Program-made: the position numbers and the translations under genes | Shown here: positions 12,601-24,851 of the stretch, one piece after another | Layout: each line of letters begins with the position of its first letter | Numbering within the stretch: the stretch's first letter is position 1 | Source of the DNA: Punica granatum | Lineage: Eukaryota > Streptophyta > Magnoliopsida > Myrtales > Lythraceae | DNA length: 64,000 nt | Direction: 5' to 3' | NCBI RefSeq assembly: GCF_007655135.1 | Contig: NC_045134.1 | Coordinates: 9,878,982 to 9,942,981 of the forward strand | Notes under the pieces: generated by a model | The model's input: the letters and a program-made list of their open reading frames with translations, nothing else | Databases searched by the model: none | What the model was told of the DNA's origin: nothing

Positions 12601-13855
12601 TTTTTCCGTAAAGATCAATCATTTATGACAATAGAAATTTCTTGAAGTAGATCAAGATTATAAGAATGTACAACCTACAATATCTGTGCTGGAGACACCT
12701 TCAGTACGCTTGATTTGCTTGTAGCGACCGGCTTTTTTGGCTAGAGCATAAGCATCTGTTCCATCCGGAAGCAGGCAAGGATCATCCCCGTGTATAATGT
12801 AATCAATCTTATGCTCATTAAAGAGACTCCTCATGAATTGCTCATTAATCGCATATGGAGCATTCGGTATCACTTCATCGACCCACTTCAACCCACTGAC
12901 AAGTGCCAGCCTAAAAAGAACTCCAAATTAGGCTGCAAGAAGCAATATATTTACTGGTAACAGGCAACAGCTTAAAATGTGGAGAAATTAGAACCTTGTG
13001 AACATTATGCAAAGGAGCTCCCAAAATTCATAGAACCAGAGAAGTTGGTGGAGAGTGACAATTAAAGACTAAAAATGTACGCCTTTTGACTGAGTCAGTT
13101 AGCACATAACTATTACTATTGCTTCTAGAGAACTTCAATATGCTTTCTGCTCAAACAAACCATCAGTTTTTTGACATTTCACCACATAAAATATACTCCT
13201 TCCTCTTCCCCCACAATAGTCAGTTGGACAAAAAGACAAATTTTTGAACTTCTTCAGAAAACATTCAGATGACCTGAACAAAACAATCGGCATTCTTTCT
13301 TTTTTTATTCCTCCCCCTAACAAAACAATCGGCATTATCTGACTAGCAGGCTTCTAAAGTTTGTACCTAACATGGTCGAGGACCTCAACGATATGGAGGA
13401 GAAAGTCCAATATGGAAGGACCAAAGAATCCATGATGAAACATCTCATACAAAGGAGAAGTAACAAAAAATTATCCAGTATAAAGGAACCGAGTCTTACC
13501 TTTCCTCCATGGACAAAACTGGGGGGCCCTTATTGGCTACAATCTCCTCATCACTCACAACCCCCACAACCAATTCATCTCCCAACGCCTTGGCCTGCCT
13601 CAAGGCATTGGCATGGCCATAGTGCATGAGATCGAAGCAACCATCCATGTAAACGCGGATCCGCTTCTTCTCTCTCGTCTTCTTGTGAAAGAGGCCCTGA
13701 CTGTACCAAGAATAGGGCAGTGACGGGACCGCAATGCCCGCAAAGTAGCTCGTGGACAAGCCCAGCAATGCAGCAGTAAGCATTAGGCCACCGAATAGAT
13801 GCGGGTGGTAGTAAACTCCATCCCATATCCAGCTGTTAATGCTCTCATGCTCCAT
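9640..13855 (-). CDS. PECT1: Ethanolamine-phosphate cytidylyltransferase (PECT1 type)
   Basis: Makes CDP-ethanolamine from CTP and phosphoethanolamine, the rate-limiting step of the Kennedy route to phosphatidylethanolamine. Nine exons on the minus strand join in frame to 418 residues: 13500-13855, 12675-12910, 12166-12308, 11626-11697, 11315-11382, 11054-11174, 10654-10719, 9888-10010, 9640-9711. All introns are GT-AG. An N-terminal hydrophobic segment (about 21-46) fits membrane anchoring; the Arabidopsis enzyme sits at the mitochondrial outer membrane. Two cytidylyltransferase domains carry HYGH (78-81) and HAGH (264-267). RTEGVSSTDIVG closes the first domain and SRRIVQFSNGK links to the second. 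The C-terminus is Lys-rich. Compared with my memory of Arabidopsis PECT1 (421 residues), the linker after STDIVG lacks the LCVRERS-like stretch and the NASAM region differs. It could be a diverged paralogue rather than the main copy. Splice sites are inferred. Confidence 0.93.
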
Positions 13856-13896
13856 TTCTATCGTAATTTCAACAAATTAACCCCCTTTTTTTTCTT

Positions 13897-13922
13897 TATA
13901 TATATATATATATATATATATA
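13897..13922. repeat. (TA)n microsatellite
   Basis: Thirteen TA units just upstream of the PECT1 start codon, flanked by T-rich runs. Confidence 0.9.
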
Positions 13923-14777
13923 CCTTCTTTTTTTTTTCCCTAGATCAGAGGAGACACAAACCCTGCAATGAAACAGAATCAACACAAGCAAATCAAACAT
14001 CCGAGACGGTAATTCGCAACTAAAGTTGACAAGCCCGTTAAAACACAAAACTCAGACACCGAGAGGATCATAGTTTTATCGGGTCCAAGTCGTCCGATTT
14101 GATTACTACTTGTTTCGAGCACTCATTCACATCGACATAGACCCAACGAAAGGACCTATCCTTGGATTCCTAAATGATTTTTCAGAAATAACAATAAAAG
14201 CTGAGACATTTACTGCTCCGGCTGAATGCAATAGTACGAACAACACCGAAACCGTGTGTGGTCAAAGGCATGCAGATAGGAATAGGAGGATGAGCTGAAA
14301 CTTAAGAGCGGATCGACAACGGCAACTTCCACCCAACAACCGAAATCAAGAATCCGAAGAAATAAGGAGCAGGGCACAGATCGGTTCGCGACAATTCACC
14401 TCGAGCATGGATCTAGGGGCACGAGGAACGGCATCAAGCCCGATCAGAACAACTTAATCTTCAGGGATGAGAAGGAAATGCAAGAGACGAGGGGAAGTTG
14501 GGTGAGGAAAGATGAAATTCGTGAGCAGGGTGTTGACATTAAAGGCTCGGGGGATCGGGATCCGCGCAGAAATCGGATGTTGCTTTCGTTCGGTTTGAGG
14601 TGAATCTTTAACTTTTTTACCTTTGAAATGGTTCTTTCTCTCTTCCACCACCGCCAACGGGCCCGGTGTCTCGTCCTGCGGTGGAGCTCGGTTTGCGTCT
14701 GTGCCTCCTCCTCCTCTCTCTCTTCTCTCTGGGCCTTGTTTCTTCAGCCGTCACGCGGAAGGAACCACAACAGAAGG

Positions 14778-14820
14778 GAGGTAGGAAGGGAGGGAGGGAG
14801 GGAGGAGGAAGGAGGAGGTC
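14778..14820 (+). repeat. G-run tract with quadruplex potential
   Basis: The plus strand has at least four GGG/GGGA runs spaced by one to three bases (gaagggagggagggagggag), followed by GGAGG repeats. The PECT1 sense strand therefore carries the matching CCCT runs. It fits the G3+N1-7 quadruplex pattern. Whether it folds or regulates anything is unknown. Confidence 0.65.
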
Positions 14821-15459
14821 CTCGAAGGGAAGAAGAAGACAACAAGGGGAGAATTTTTTTATGTTTTTTTCCCCCTCGTTGGGCTTGGGGAGATGATGAT
14901 GACGTCAGCCGTTGGAGTCGTACCGGTAAAAGGAAATTTGTTCGTTGCAGTGTCACCTCTCGCAAGATTTTTCTCCTTTTGTTTTCTTCCGTGCGTAATT
15001 GGATATCATGAAATTCAATTGGTCCCGATCTATTCAAATTTCAATTGAACATTGAGGGCAAATTCTCTCAAATGTAATTTTTTTTTATTTATAAAACTCG
15101 AATTCGAAAAATCTTACCCGAGAAATAACATGCATCGAATCACGTGAATTAATCTGTAAGCGGTGTTTTTATGGGGACCCGTGACCCACGTTGGTAGGGA
15201 GATATTCTTCTCATAGTCCGTTGAAGTGGGTGCCGTAATGGACATTAGGGGAAATGAGAAAGGTGCCCACTATCTTTGACTTATTCACTAATAAGCCCCA
15301 TATATTGCCGAATTATTCGGTGGCTCTACCATTACTCGTTTTCTTTACATTATATATCAAATAAATGAATACGGGTAATTTCAGCTCTAATATTACTTAA
15401 ATATAAATATAAATGTATGAAAGGAAAACTCTACCATTTATCAGGGGAACCGCCTTTTA

Positions 15460-15978
15460 GAGCATGTCCAATGCTTGGCACTCGAATGGGTGCCGATGTG
15501 GCCCCATTGCTTGCTACATCAAACGATATGCCAATGACATCCAATTTTAAAAATCTCCTCCAATGATTAGCACTCTATTTGGATGCCAATGGGAAACCTA
15601 CACACTATTTAAATTATACATATATATATATGTATAAATAATTATGTATTTGTATAATATAATTATTAATTAGTTAAATTAAGCGATTAATTAAACTTTA
15701 CAAACTAATTATGTTTATTATTAAATTATTATTCATTATTTTTTACATAATTATCTATTTTTCTATTTTTAAAGAAATTTTAAAAAATAAAACTGATCAA
15801 AGAGCCTAACTGTTAAAAAAATAAAAAAAAGGACAGGCGGTGGGCTCGAGTAGGCCACGCGGCCTGCCCCTATCGGCTCAGTAATCCCAAGGGCTTGGGA
15901 GTGCCGCCACACCGACCCATGTCCAGCGGGAATGCAGGGTGGCACCAATACCCATTTTGTCTCCCGCTAGACATGCTC
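15460..15978. mobile_element. PIF/Harbinger (Tourist-like) MITE with TTA target duplication
   Basis: A 519-bp element bounded by inverted GAGCATGTC (15460-15468) and GACATGCTC (15970-15978), each flanked outside by TTA (15457-15459 and 15979-15981). A 3-bp TTA duplication is the hallmark of PIF/Harbinger insertions. Inner parts of the ends are also partly inverted (TGGCACTCGAATGGGTGCC against GGCACCAATACCCATTTTG). The interior is AT-rich, with a GC-rich patch at about 15835-15930. There is no transposase, so it is non-autonomous. Confidence 0.85.
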
Positions 15979-15981
15979 TTA

Positions 15982-18900
15982 GAACCTCAAGATAGGTCGA
16001 TAGACATAGAGCTTCCCACTAAATTCTTCGTTAACTTGGACGAAATCAAGGCTACAGAATGCATCGGCAATCCCAATCGGGGGGTGATTTGCAAGGTTGT
16101 GGCTCCACTCGCCGAAATCGGAAGGATCCCCAATTTGAGGGTTCTCTCGATTCCATGGGGAGAAAGCCTCGATCCTGGCCACCACAACCTTCCTCCCCCC
16201 CTCCCCCAACCTCCCCTATGATTGGGGTTATCGGCGCCTTCTAAGGTCTCGATTCTGTTCATATTAACGAAAAATTTGACGTCGTACTATAATTATTATG
16301 AAATCGAAAGTTTGTACATTTTTAGGTTACGGAAAATAGTTCGTACTAGAATTGTTCAAATATGAAAGGTTTGTGTTTTTTTTGTTATTAACCCATTTTT
16401 CGTTTAATCTTATATATATTCAATTAAATAAGTTTTAATCTTGTAATTGGGAAGTACTTAAACACATGGTAACACGCGATTGGTGAAACCCACATGGCGC
16501 CACATAGCGAAAGCTAAAGAGGCAAAATATTACACATAGTGGAATCTGGTTAACTGTTACAAATATTATATATTATATATTGTTTGGTATCGAGCTTAAG
16601 AAGGTAATAAGAATTTCTTGGGAAATGGAGGAAGAATTTTGAGGGAGAGTGAGGAAGAGGATTTGGAGAGAGAGTGCTCTTCTTTGTTGAAGAGAGTTGC
16701 TTTAAACTACTTAATAGAGGGGGAGGGAGAGGAAAAGAAGAGGGAGACATGACATTGACTATATCAGAAGGATTTTTTGATGTAAACTATATATCAATAG
16801 AATTGCAAGGTGGTTCCAAGTTGGTATTCACTGAATGAATAGTGTCTATGAAATTGAAGTTAGAAAAACATCTATATATATAATTATAAATTATTTACAT
16901 GTTTTTTTACGTAATCACCTTCCAAAGATGAAACGCAAAAAAGTCACGTCATCATTCACAGACTCTCTTATGGTACCACATCGTCGTTTTAATCATTTGA
17001 ATATTATATATATAGTGGAATATTTGATATACAATAAAATATTTAATGAAATCTATGTATTGATAGTTGAGGATAACATGCAAAATTACATTATAAAAAT
17101 ACACATACAAATTACAGAAATATATATATGTTTTGATATAATGGATTATATAGCGTTTTCTTTTTTTTGTGTAATTTTTATCTTGGCATATATATGAATA
17201 TATATATATATATATATATATTAGAACGGTTGCTTGTGCAAATGCACAGGCTCTTAAGCCCGCAATTCAACTACTTAACCAATTGTATAATCATAATCAT
17301 GTTACTGATTTATTTATTTATTTATGTATATTAATTACAAAATGATCTTTGTTTCGTCCTCTTCTTCCACCATGCTCCGTCCACTCTGTTTATTAATTAC
17401 TGAACAATTATTTATTTATACTTATAATAAGAACAATCACTTTTTGTCATTAACTCTCTCATCCTCTCATGAAGTTCCAATCACACAAAATAATGAGCCT
17501 ATAATCCAACCGATACTCGTTTTGATGTTGCTTGCCTTTTGATTGTAATCCCCCACTCTAACCGAGGTTTTTTCCGATCCTCATTTTTTTTGTCTACTTT
17601 TTCTCTTTTATGTTACCATGTTATTAAGTGTTGTCACATTTTGTATCATCTTTCTTAAAAAAAAAATGTTGGGATCCAAAAAGTTGGGTCTTGACCACGA
17701 GTATTCCACATGCGTATTGTTGATGATGTATCCACAATTCAAGAACTACGAACACCTCAAACCACCACCAAAATGGGAGATCAGAGGTGGTATCCTGTTT
17801 TCCCTCTCCGACGCTCAAGTCGGTTTGTCTTATGTGCGAGGGAAAAATAATGTGAGATGTCGATTGACCCCTAACCCTAGTACGGGTATTATGTTGATTG
17901 GGAGTTTAGGGATATATTATGTTACCACCTTTACAGATATTGCCTGATTTATACGATCACCGTGTCTTGATAAAATATGGAAGATATTCGAGATTACTTG
18001 ACTGATAAATAATCCACTCAATTTAGTCATTGGGCTTCATATGATAGACCTAAGCTCGCGTCGTTTTTCCTTGCAATAAGCTTCATTGGGATTGGCCCTA
18101 CACTGCTAGGTTTCGCTAATAGGCTTCGATGAGCCCATGTTGCCTAATGGACTCCAGCCTGTGTTGCATCTAGCTAGTCGGGATCTGCTAGCCTTTACAG
18201 AGCTTCACCAGGCTTTATCAAGATTAGTGGACCATCGTTGGATCTCTTAGGCCTAATCGGGTCAGGCCGAAAATCCGGTCCCCAACAAAAAAAAAGTCCG
18301 CCTTCAAAAAATACATGTGTTTTTATACCTATGTGTTTGTGCTTACTCTATCTTTTTTTGCTTGGCATACTTGAGATAAAATATATCTCTATTAACCAAA
18401 AGAAGAAAAGGTCCAACTTGCTACCACTTTTTGTGGATGATCTCCATGAATATCTATGATTGGTTTTGAAATTTGTCCTTCTTCCATGAAAAAAATGCAT
18501 GCATGAAATTTCTATTGGATTATTATATATTTTCGGCGTGGTCACTGATCAATACTGCCATGATTATAAGATCCATCAAGAAGTTTTTAACCATCAATTC
18601 ACTTTGTCTAATGTTTTCCTTTTTTATGAAACATACATTTATTTTTCTTATTTTAAATTGTTTAATGAAATGCAATAAGCAATCACAAAATTCTTTTTCT
18701 TTTTCATAAAAAAGTAAAGAAAATATGTAATATAATAATATATAATATAATATAATAAATTAAACTATTACTAAGAAAATAAAAATATTACAATTATAAT
18801 TAATTTCATTTGTTATATTTAAATTTTCTAACAAAGCAGATTTTTCATTCATTAAAAGTTTAATAAGAAAGTAATATAATATATTTCATTGTTAAATGTA

Positions 18901-20904
18901 AGCAAAATTAAAAAAGAAATTGTTAAATTGCCTAATAAGACAAACTTGTTTTCGCTTTTCTTTTTTCTTATTCTATTTGTTGTAAATTGAATAAAATATG
19001 TAATGTAATAGAATAAAATATTAAAATGAAGTAAAAATCGAAAAATTATGCAAGAGTGTGAAATGCTATCTCACTACATCTTTAGAGTATTTAGATTTAG
19101 ATTTAGATTTAGATATTGGTAGCTCTACATATAAGCATACATTATAGGAATATATATATATATATATATATGTCGTTTGCATCAGAATTTGTGTCATTAT
19201 ATTTCTATTTGCAAAGACGTGAGTGTTTTCCAACACTTCATATATATATATATATATATATACATATATACATATATACATACATTATGCTGCGTGTTTA
19301 TCTAACACAAACACCGATCTTATGTCACTTCGGCCGTTTCAAGAAGGTTTTATCAAATTTTGCTTCGTGAATTTATTATTTTCTTTTTATTGATATATTT
19401 GCTCTATATTTTCATTCAAATCTTTTTCTCTTATTTTTGCGTCATAGAATTTGAGGTACTACATTGATTTAGTATATGTTATTAATAAATAATTTTAATT
19501 ATTTTACTTTTCTACAATCTTAATATTAAATTATGCGATTCCGGATTAAAGTATGAAAATCCTATTTAGAATAACAAAAATTCACATTTTTCAATGAAAG
19601 GTCTATTAAAAAATTAATAATAATTCCCGTATAACGCGCGAGTCTTCACTTAGTATCTCTTAATTTGGAGATAACATTCTCTATTATAGTGTGATTTGTA
19701 TTTTCTCACGTCACGCATCGAGGTAGGATAATTAGTATACTGAATATTACTGAACTGATATCTTGCAAGACATTTATGCCTTGAAATTTTGATCCCCAGT
19801 TTTTTGACATGATATTATAGTGAGTTATGATAAAATTGAAAAACCCGACATTCATTCCGATCATGTATTTGAAGCATGTTAAAGTTAATAACGGGGATAC
19901 TGAGCGGAATGGCCACTATACTGCTAAAAAATTTATTGTAAATTTACGAAAACAAAGGTAACTCTTAATAATGAAAAAAAGAAGAAGGTTAGAATCGGAA
20001 AACAATAGGAGAACAACGAAGAGGGGGTTGTGGGGGCCAATATTAGCCACCAGGGCCCCGACGACATCTTGGAGGCCTCAATTAGCTTCGATTTAGTGTT
20101 TTTTCTTTTAAAACCAAGATGTCTAAATTTCGTCCGATTAATCCTCATGCTTCATGAACCCCAGTGATACACAGAACAAATAATCACTCCAAAAGCGCTC
20201 CGATCACTAGTAATTTAGTGACAAATAATTTATACATAACTTTTTCAATATATAGAAGCTCATGAATATAATAAAAAAATTACAAATGGGAAAATGAAAA
20301 TGATACAAAATATTTAGATTAAAATATATTGGGAACACAGAATACAAGACACCTTATACCGAACACGAGATACCATGCTGCGGAGATGCAACACATTGTT
20401 GTTATTAATCAGTTTGGCGGGAGACTCTTTTGTTGCACGAAACCATCCGTCCAAAACGGTTAAAGTGACAATTGTCCGCCACAAATGTTCGTTCATGGTT
20501 CAGTCAATTGCCGCAATATTTGTAATTTCCTGTCCAAAAAGAAGGCAAAGAGCCAATCTCTCGCAAAAGTGTGTTCTGACCAGAATGGAAGTTCTTTCTT
20601 GACAATTACTCCAGAATCATAATCAATTAACAAGACAAGATCCACCGAAGCATCTGCCGGGAAATAGACACACGGAATTTGCGCAGCAGCCGCGTTCAGA
20701 ACTTTGAATAATATCTAAACCCCCAGAAACCCTTTGTGCAAAAAGGAACTTTCCACTTCTCGCACCCGAAACTACATCAGCTAAACCTACAACAAAAAAA
20801 TTGAAGCGTACCACACTGTGGGAAGCAAGGGCCTCGGCGTGCGTAGGTTCGTCCCAGCACGAGATCTATAGCCCACGATTAATACTTTACTACTCAGGGT
20901 CTAA
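15982..20904. other. AT-rich intergenic DNA
   Basis: No supported gene. A GC-rich patch at 15985-16240 with short frames on both strands, and moderately GC-rich patches at 17680-17950 and 18040-18290, look like old repeat DNA without definable ends. The rest is AT-rich, with TA microsatellites at 17198-17221, 19150-19171 and 19240-19262, and four TTTAGA units at about 19086-19110. Confidence 0.45.
20095..20210 (-). mobile_element. 3' fragment of an Au-like SINE
   Basis: About 115 bases align, with many substitutions, to the right portion of the complete SINE at 38970-39151. Shared blocks run from the T-rich end through tgtct, tccg, ttaatcc, gtgaacc-like and taatcac to gcgctccg. The tRNA-like 5' part is absent, so this is a truncated and older copy of the same family. 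Confidence 0.55.
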
Positions 20905-22574
20905 CTAGCGGAACCATACAATGGGAGAAGAAGTAGTGGTGGGAGGAAATTGAGGAGTCATGCAGTGTTGCCACTGGGGTAAGCTCGACGCATCACCTCC
21001 TCTCATCTCCCCGTATGGGCTGGGTAACTCTTCGACAGGTGCAGCTGTGCTACTGTCTTCGATCTCCATTGTGGCTTCACCCATTTCTTCTGCCTCCATT
21101 TCTTCTGCGGCCTCGACTTGAGGCTCTGGTATGGGTGTAAACTGAGCAGGATACCACGGCACGACCGCCATGCATTTGTTGCTACTCTTATCTGCAGCTT
21201 TTGCATCATCCTCAGATGATTTTGCATTTCCGGAAAGGCTTGCCCAGAGTTTGCGATCTGTAATGCATCAGCAACATGAGTCTATCAGTGAGTCACTCAA
21301 TCCTAACGACACAAAAGGTTCTCATCCCGAGTTTGACAGAAAGAAGTCGAAACGTCGTAGAATGGTATCACAATCTTAAAATGGTATCATTCAATACAAC
21401 CGCAGCAGCTTCTTTTGCTTCACGAAAAACTTCATCATAAGGAAAGATAGAATTTAGAAATGCAACAGGTTTAACAGAAAAGGGGGAAAAAGGACAACTA
21501 AACTGAAAGACAGCTGAATTCAGCAACTGTCAAAACAAAATCATCAGCTAAGGTATTTCTTCCATTGCTGATGCTAACTGGTTTTGTAGCGAAGGAAGCA
21601 TCAATATCATTTCGAGGGCTTTCTAGTCATCCTACAGCAGCAAAGAAGTCAGTCAGACTGAATTAATAAGTCGAGTTATAAACTCGTTTTGCATCGACTG
21701 CTCGACCTGCCTAAAGGACATGCCCAAACATCCATGAAACGCACGGCCACAAACCTATCTAATGTCATTTGGGTAACCGAACTGGACTGCCCACATGCCA
21801 AAACGGGTAAACACTGAAGATAGAGAACCTCCTATCCCGTACCACCCGAGTTCATCTTATACTAAGAACTGTAACGGGGAAGTGATAGTAACGAACAACG
21901 AGAACTAAGATCCACCGCATTTGATTTCTCACCGTTCTAGCTGCTTCAGATTATCACCACCTCATATGCGCCAAACTATAATCGCCTCTACGCCACGACG
22001 ACAATCGAGCATTACCAGCAACAATCCAAACTATTGAGCACATAAGGAAGTACGGAGAGGAGTACAGCAGAATGCAGGTTGAGTCACTTACTCTTGAATT
22101 CAGAGATCAAATCAGGATCCACGGAAACGGACAGAGTGGAAGAGGACTGGTGCTGGAGTATGGGGCTGTTCACGGGCTTGAACAGCACAATAGCCCTCTC
22201 TTCGTTAACCGGAGCCGAGGAAGGCGGCAGTTCCTCAATTATCGGACTCGCGCGAGCTCCCTGAAGCGTGGGACTTGGCTGCTCGAAGGACATAAAATTC
22301 CCAGGCTCCTCGTCTTCCATTATGGGAGGCAGCTCTGCGTCCTAACAAATGCAGAATGCACACAATCAGCACCCAATCAGCCACACGCAGAGCCTCCATG
22401 GAATCAAAACCGAGACAGAAATATTCAGACGGAGAGGGGCAAAGAGAGAGAGGATACCAGGCGGCGGATCTTGCGGGCGGGAGAGGAGAGGGAGAAGTCG
22501 GAGAAGTCGTCGCTGACCTGATCGAGGTCTTTCCTCTTCATCTTCTTCTTCGTCGCCTTCACGAAGCTTTCCAT
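20905..22574 (-). CDS. Acidic plant protein of unknown function
   Basis: Three exons on the minus strand (22458-22574, 22092-22341, 20905-21257) join at GT-AG sites into 239 residues. I do not recognise a named domain. Visible features are a basic N-terminus (KATKKKMKRKD, about 6-16) that could be a nuclear signal, SPARKIRRLDAELPPIMEDEE at the exon 1/2 junction (residues 32-52), a serine-rich middle, an acidic run (EAAEEMEAEEMGEATMEIED, about 170-190), and a Pro/Thr-rich C-terminus ending PIVWFR. The ordered exon structure and continuous frame across two introns argue for a real gene. The KIRRLD...ELPPIMEEE pattern feels familiar from uncharacterised plant proteins, but I assign no function. 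Low complexity suggests a largely disordered protein, perhaps nuclear. Upstream, about 22575-22860 is the likely leader and promoter. Confidence 0.7.
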
Positions 22575-23174
22575 GCCGTCTTCCTACCGGCTAAAACCTC
22601 CCAATCAAGCACCACAATCTCTCTCTCTATAGCTTCTGACAACTCCACCGTATCGCAATCGGAGCTACTCTGATCGCCGGAAATCCAAAGAATAGCGAAG
22701 GACGATCGGAGCTCAGTCAATGGTAATGTATTTGTAATTACGCCGGGAGATGATATGAGTGAGGGGAACTGATGAAAGTGGAGGGAGAGGGAAGGAGAGA
22801 GCTCCGGACTTCTCCAGAAGACAGGAGAAAATGGATTCCCCCATGGGGCCCACTCGCCCCCCCGCAGCGTTTTATCCAATGATTTTGCGCCACGTTTCAG
22901 AGTTGTTTTCCATTAGTATCAAGCGTAGGCCCAGTCAGATCAGCCCATTTGCGGGTCGGGGGTCGCTTTCGTTCAGCGTGGGAAATGGGTCGGGTTTCGA
23001 CCGATTATGACATAGATATGTATAATGGGTTAATATCGATTTGCCCCCTGTAGTTTTCAGACTGTCTCAAATTGCCCTCCCCAGCGCGCAAAACCGTTGT
23101 TATGCCATCCATTGCCTGAGTGGCCGAAACTGAATCACCGACACCACCACATAACATCGGAACTATATATGATA

Positions 23175-23206
<32 letters not shown>

Positions 23207-23620
23207 TTCTCGTGTTAATCTTTTGATTTTGATATATATACACGTGCATGGTACCTCTGCCGCGAGGCGAACGTCACTATCAAAATCACGTGGGCAGATG
23301 AAACTATTAAATCAGCAGAACCTGTAATTAATCTGTAAAGTTTGGTGGTGTTCATGGAAAACGCCTTTCAGCAGAGTGAATTCAGCAATTTTCGGTATAT
23401 TTGGAGACTCAAAATCATTCGGTTAACGGAAGAATACTTTTTTTTTTTGGTTAAAAAAAAAACAGAGAAATACTCTCGGTAGAATTATAATGAACAAATT
23501 TAAGGAAAATGCATCTCTCTCAAAATTTTCGGAATTTATGATTTTTTCTCAATAGAGCAACCCCTCTCTCTCCTCCTCCATGTCACCCCCTCTCTAAACG
23601 AGAATGAAAGAATGCCTATG
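22575..23620. other. Promoter side of the acidic-protein gene and intergenic DNA
   Basis: About 22575-22860 is likely leader/promoter, with CT-rich stretches on the minus strand. About 23020-23160 resembles one end of a Mutator-like non-autonomous element (gggttaatatcgatttgccc), but no matching second end was found. A TA microsatellite lies at 23180-23206. Confidence 0.35.
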
Positions 23621-23623
23621 GGG

Positions 23624-23890
23624 TCAAGGGACTGACAGGCGAGCCCAAGCAGCAGACATGTTGCCTTCTCTGAACTTGTGAATAACATGACCTCTCATTT
23701 CTTGGCAAGAAGAGCACGGATGAACAACACGGAAGCTGAAATAGTCGGAGCCAGAGCCACGATAATTTGATAAAAAATAAGACAGGCAAGTAATCTCCGA
23801 ATCGACCTCCAAAATGACCCTCTTGTAGGGTCAGGCTAGCTCGAGGCCCGATTTGACCTGGCCCCCGAAAGTTCTGAACTGAACATAACC
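23624..23890 (-). mobile_element. Non-LTR retrotransposon RNase H-like remnant
   Basis: On the minus strand the translation runs YKRVILEVDSEITCLS, then HPCSSCQEMRGHVIHKFREG and NMSAAWARL. This follows the pattern of the plant LINE-associated RNase H-like domain (a vLExDS block, then a HxxREaNxxADxLA block). A stop precedes the first block and a residue is lost in the last (AAWARL where ADWLARL is expected). No reverse transcriptase is nearby, so it is a short dead fragment. Confidence 0.6.
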
Positions 23891-24851
23891 GTGAATTTGC
23901 CAATGCTCAGAGCAAAACTAACGAGCCAGCATCCATCTTCTCCCCAAACTAAACCTCTCTGGGCTGGATTGTGTCAAGAAGATCCACCAGTGTTAAGCTT
24001 CCCAGTCACATGGGGTTGAAGTCATCGAACCGACTTCCATTCTCTTGGTGACGAGGAAGCAGGTCCATATAGACAGCCTGATACCATCAGCCATTGTGCT
24101 AATGGCCGAATGTTCACCACAAGGCGAGAAAAGTTCGACTTGACGAGACCCTTGTTTCTCCTTTACCACAATAACCAGCAACCCACGGCAATGATGACTG
24201 ACCGGGCAAAGCCTCTCTGTTTTTTGTTACAATGTTTTTTTCTAACTATTTTAAAGCTTGAGAGATTCTCTCCCACATTTCCAATCATCCAAATAGAAAT
24301 ACTTTCCATAATGTCATCCCAAATGCTTGAAAATAAATTATTTTTCCGGTAAATGGTTTTCCCCTGAAGAATTATATGCCCCAAACAAACAGTTTAATAT
24401 TGAATTGGTCCATTGAATATAAAATTGTCCAAGGTTCTGGACCGGTCGATTTCATTTCAGTCAATTTCATTTCCAACTCGCTATACCTACTGAAGCTAAA
24501 GTCATTTGGATCTCAAAGCTAATTCTTTTGGCTTCCACAAGCTATTAACATACTATACCCGAAATTCCACACTGGAATGCTTAAATTTTACAATGAGATG
24601 CTTTCGTGCAAGTGCTACATATGACAATGTACAGTATATATACACCGGATACAATCTCCACAAAACATGTGCCCCACTAATACATACGATGCAGATATAA
24701 TAGCAGTAGAAACTTATAATTGAGACAGGGAAACTCCCTAGTCATACTGCTACCTCATGCTTCTACTCGTGATCAAAGCTGCAGAAACATTTCCCTCCAT
24801 CAAATTTTAAACCGACTTTGCTTGAGTGGAACGCATTCATTGACTTCCAAG

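Larger units (their letters stand above)
13856..14930 (-). promoter_or_regulatory. 5' leader and promoter region of PECT1
   Basis: On the sense (minus) strand, about 14620-14900 is strongly CT-rich, typical of a plant leader or start-site zone. AT dinucleotides fill 13897-13922 near the ATG, more like intron than leader, so a 5' UTR intron is likely. Short upstream ATG frames exist (for example 14657 down to 14454), but none looks conserved. The transcript start is not determined. Confidence 0.4.

Noticed and set aside
14454..14657. Upstream open frame before PECT1
   Set aside because: In the leader region, no recognisable conserved peptide and the transcript start is unknown.
19086..19110. 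Interstitial telomere repeat
   Set aside because: The unit is TTTAGA, not the plant telomere TTTAGGG, and there are only about four units.
22759..23010. Plus-strand open frame over the promoter of the acidic-protein gene
   Set aside because: Low-complexity and overlapping the likely leader, with no motif or splice support.
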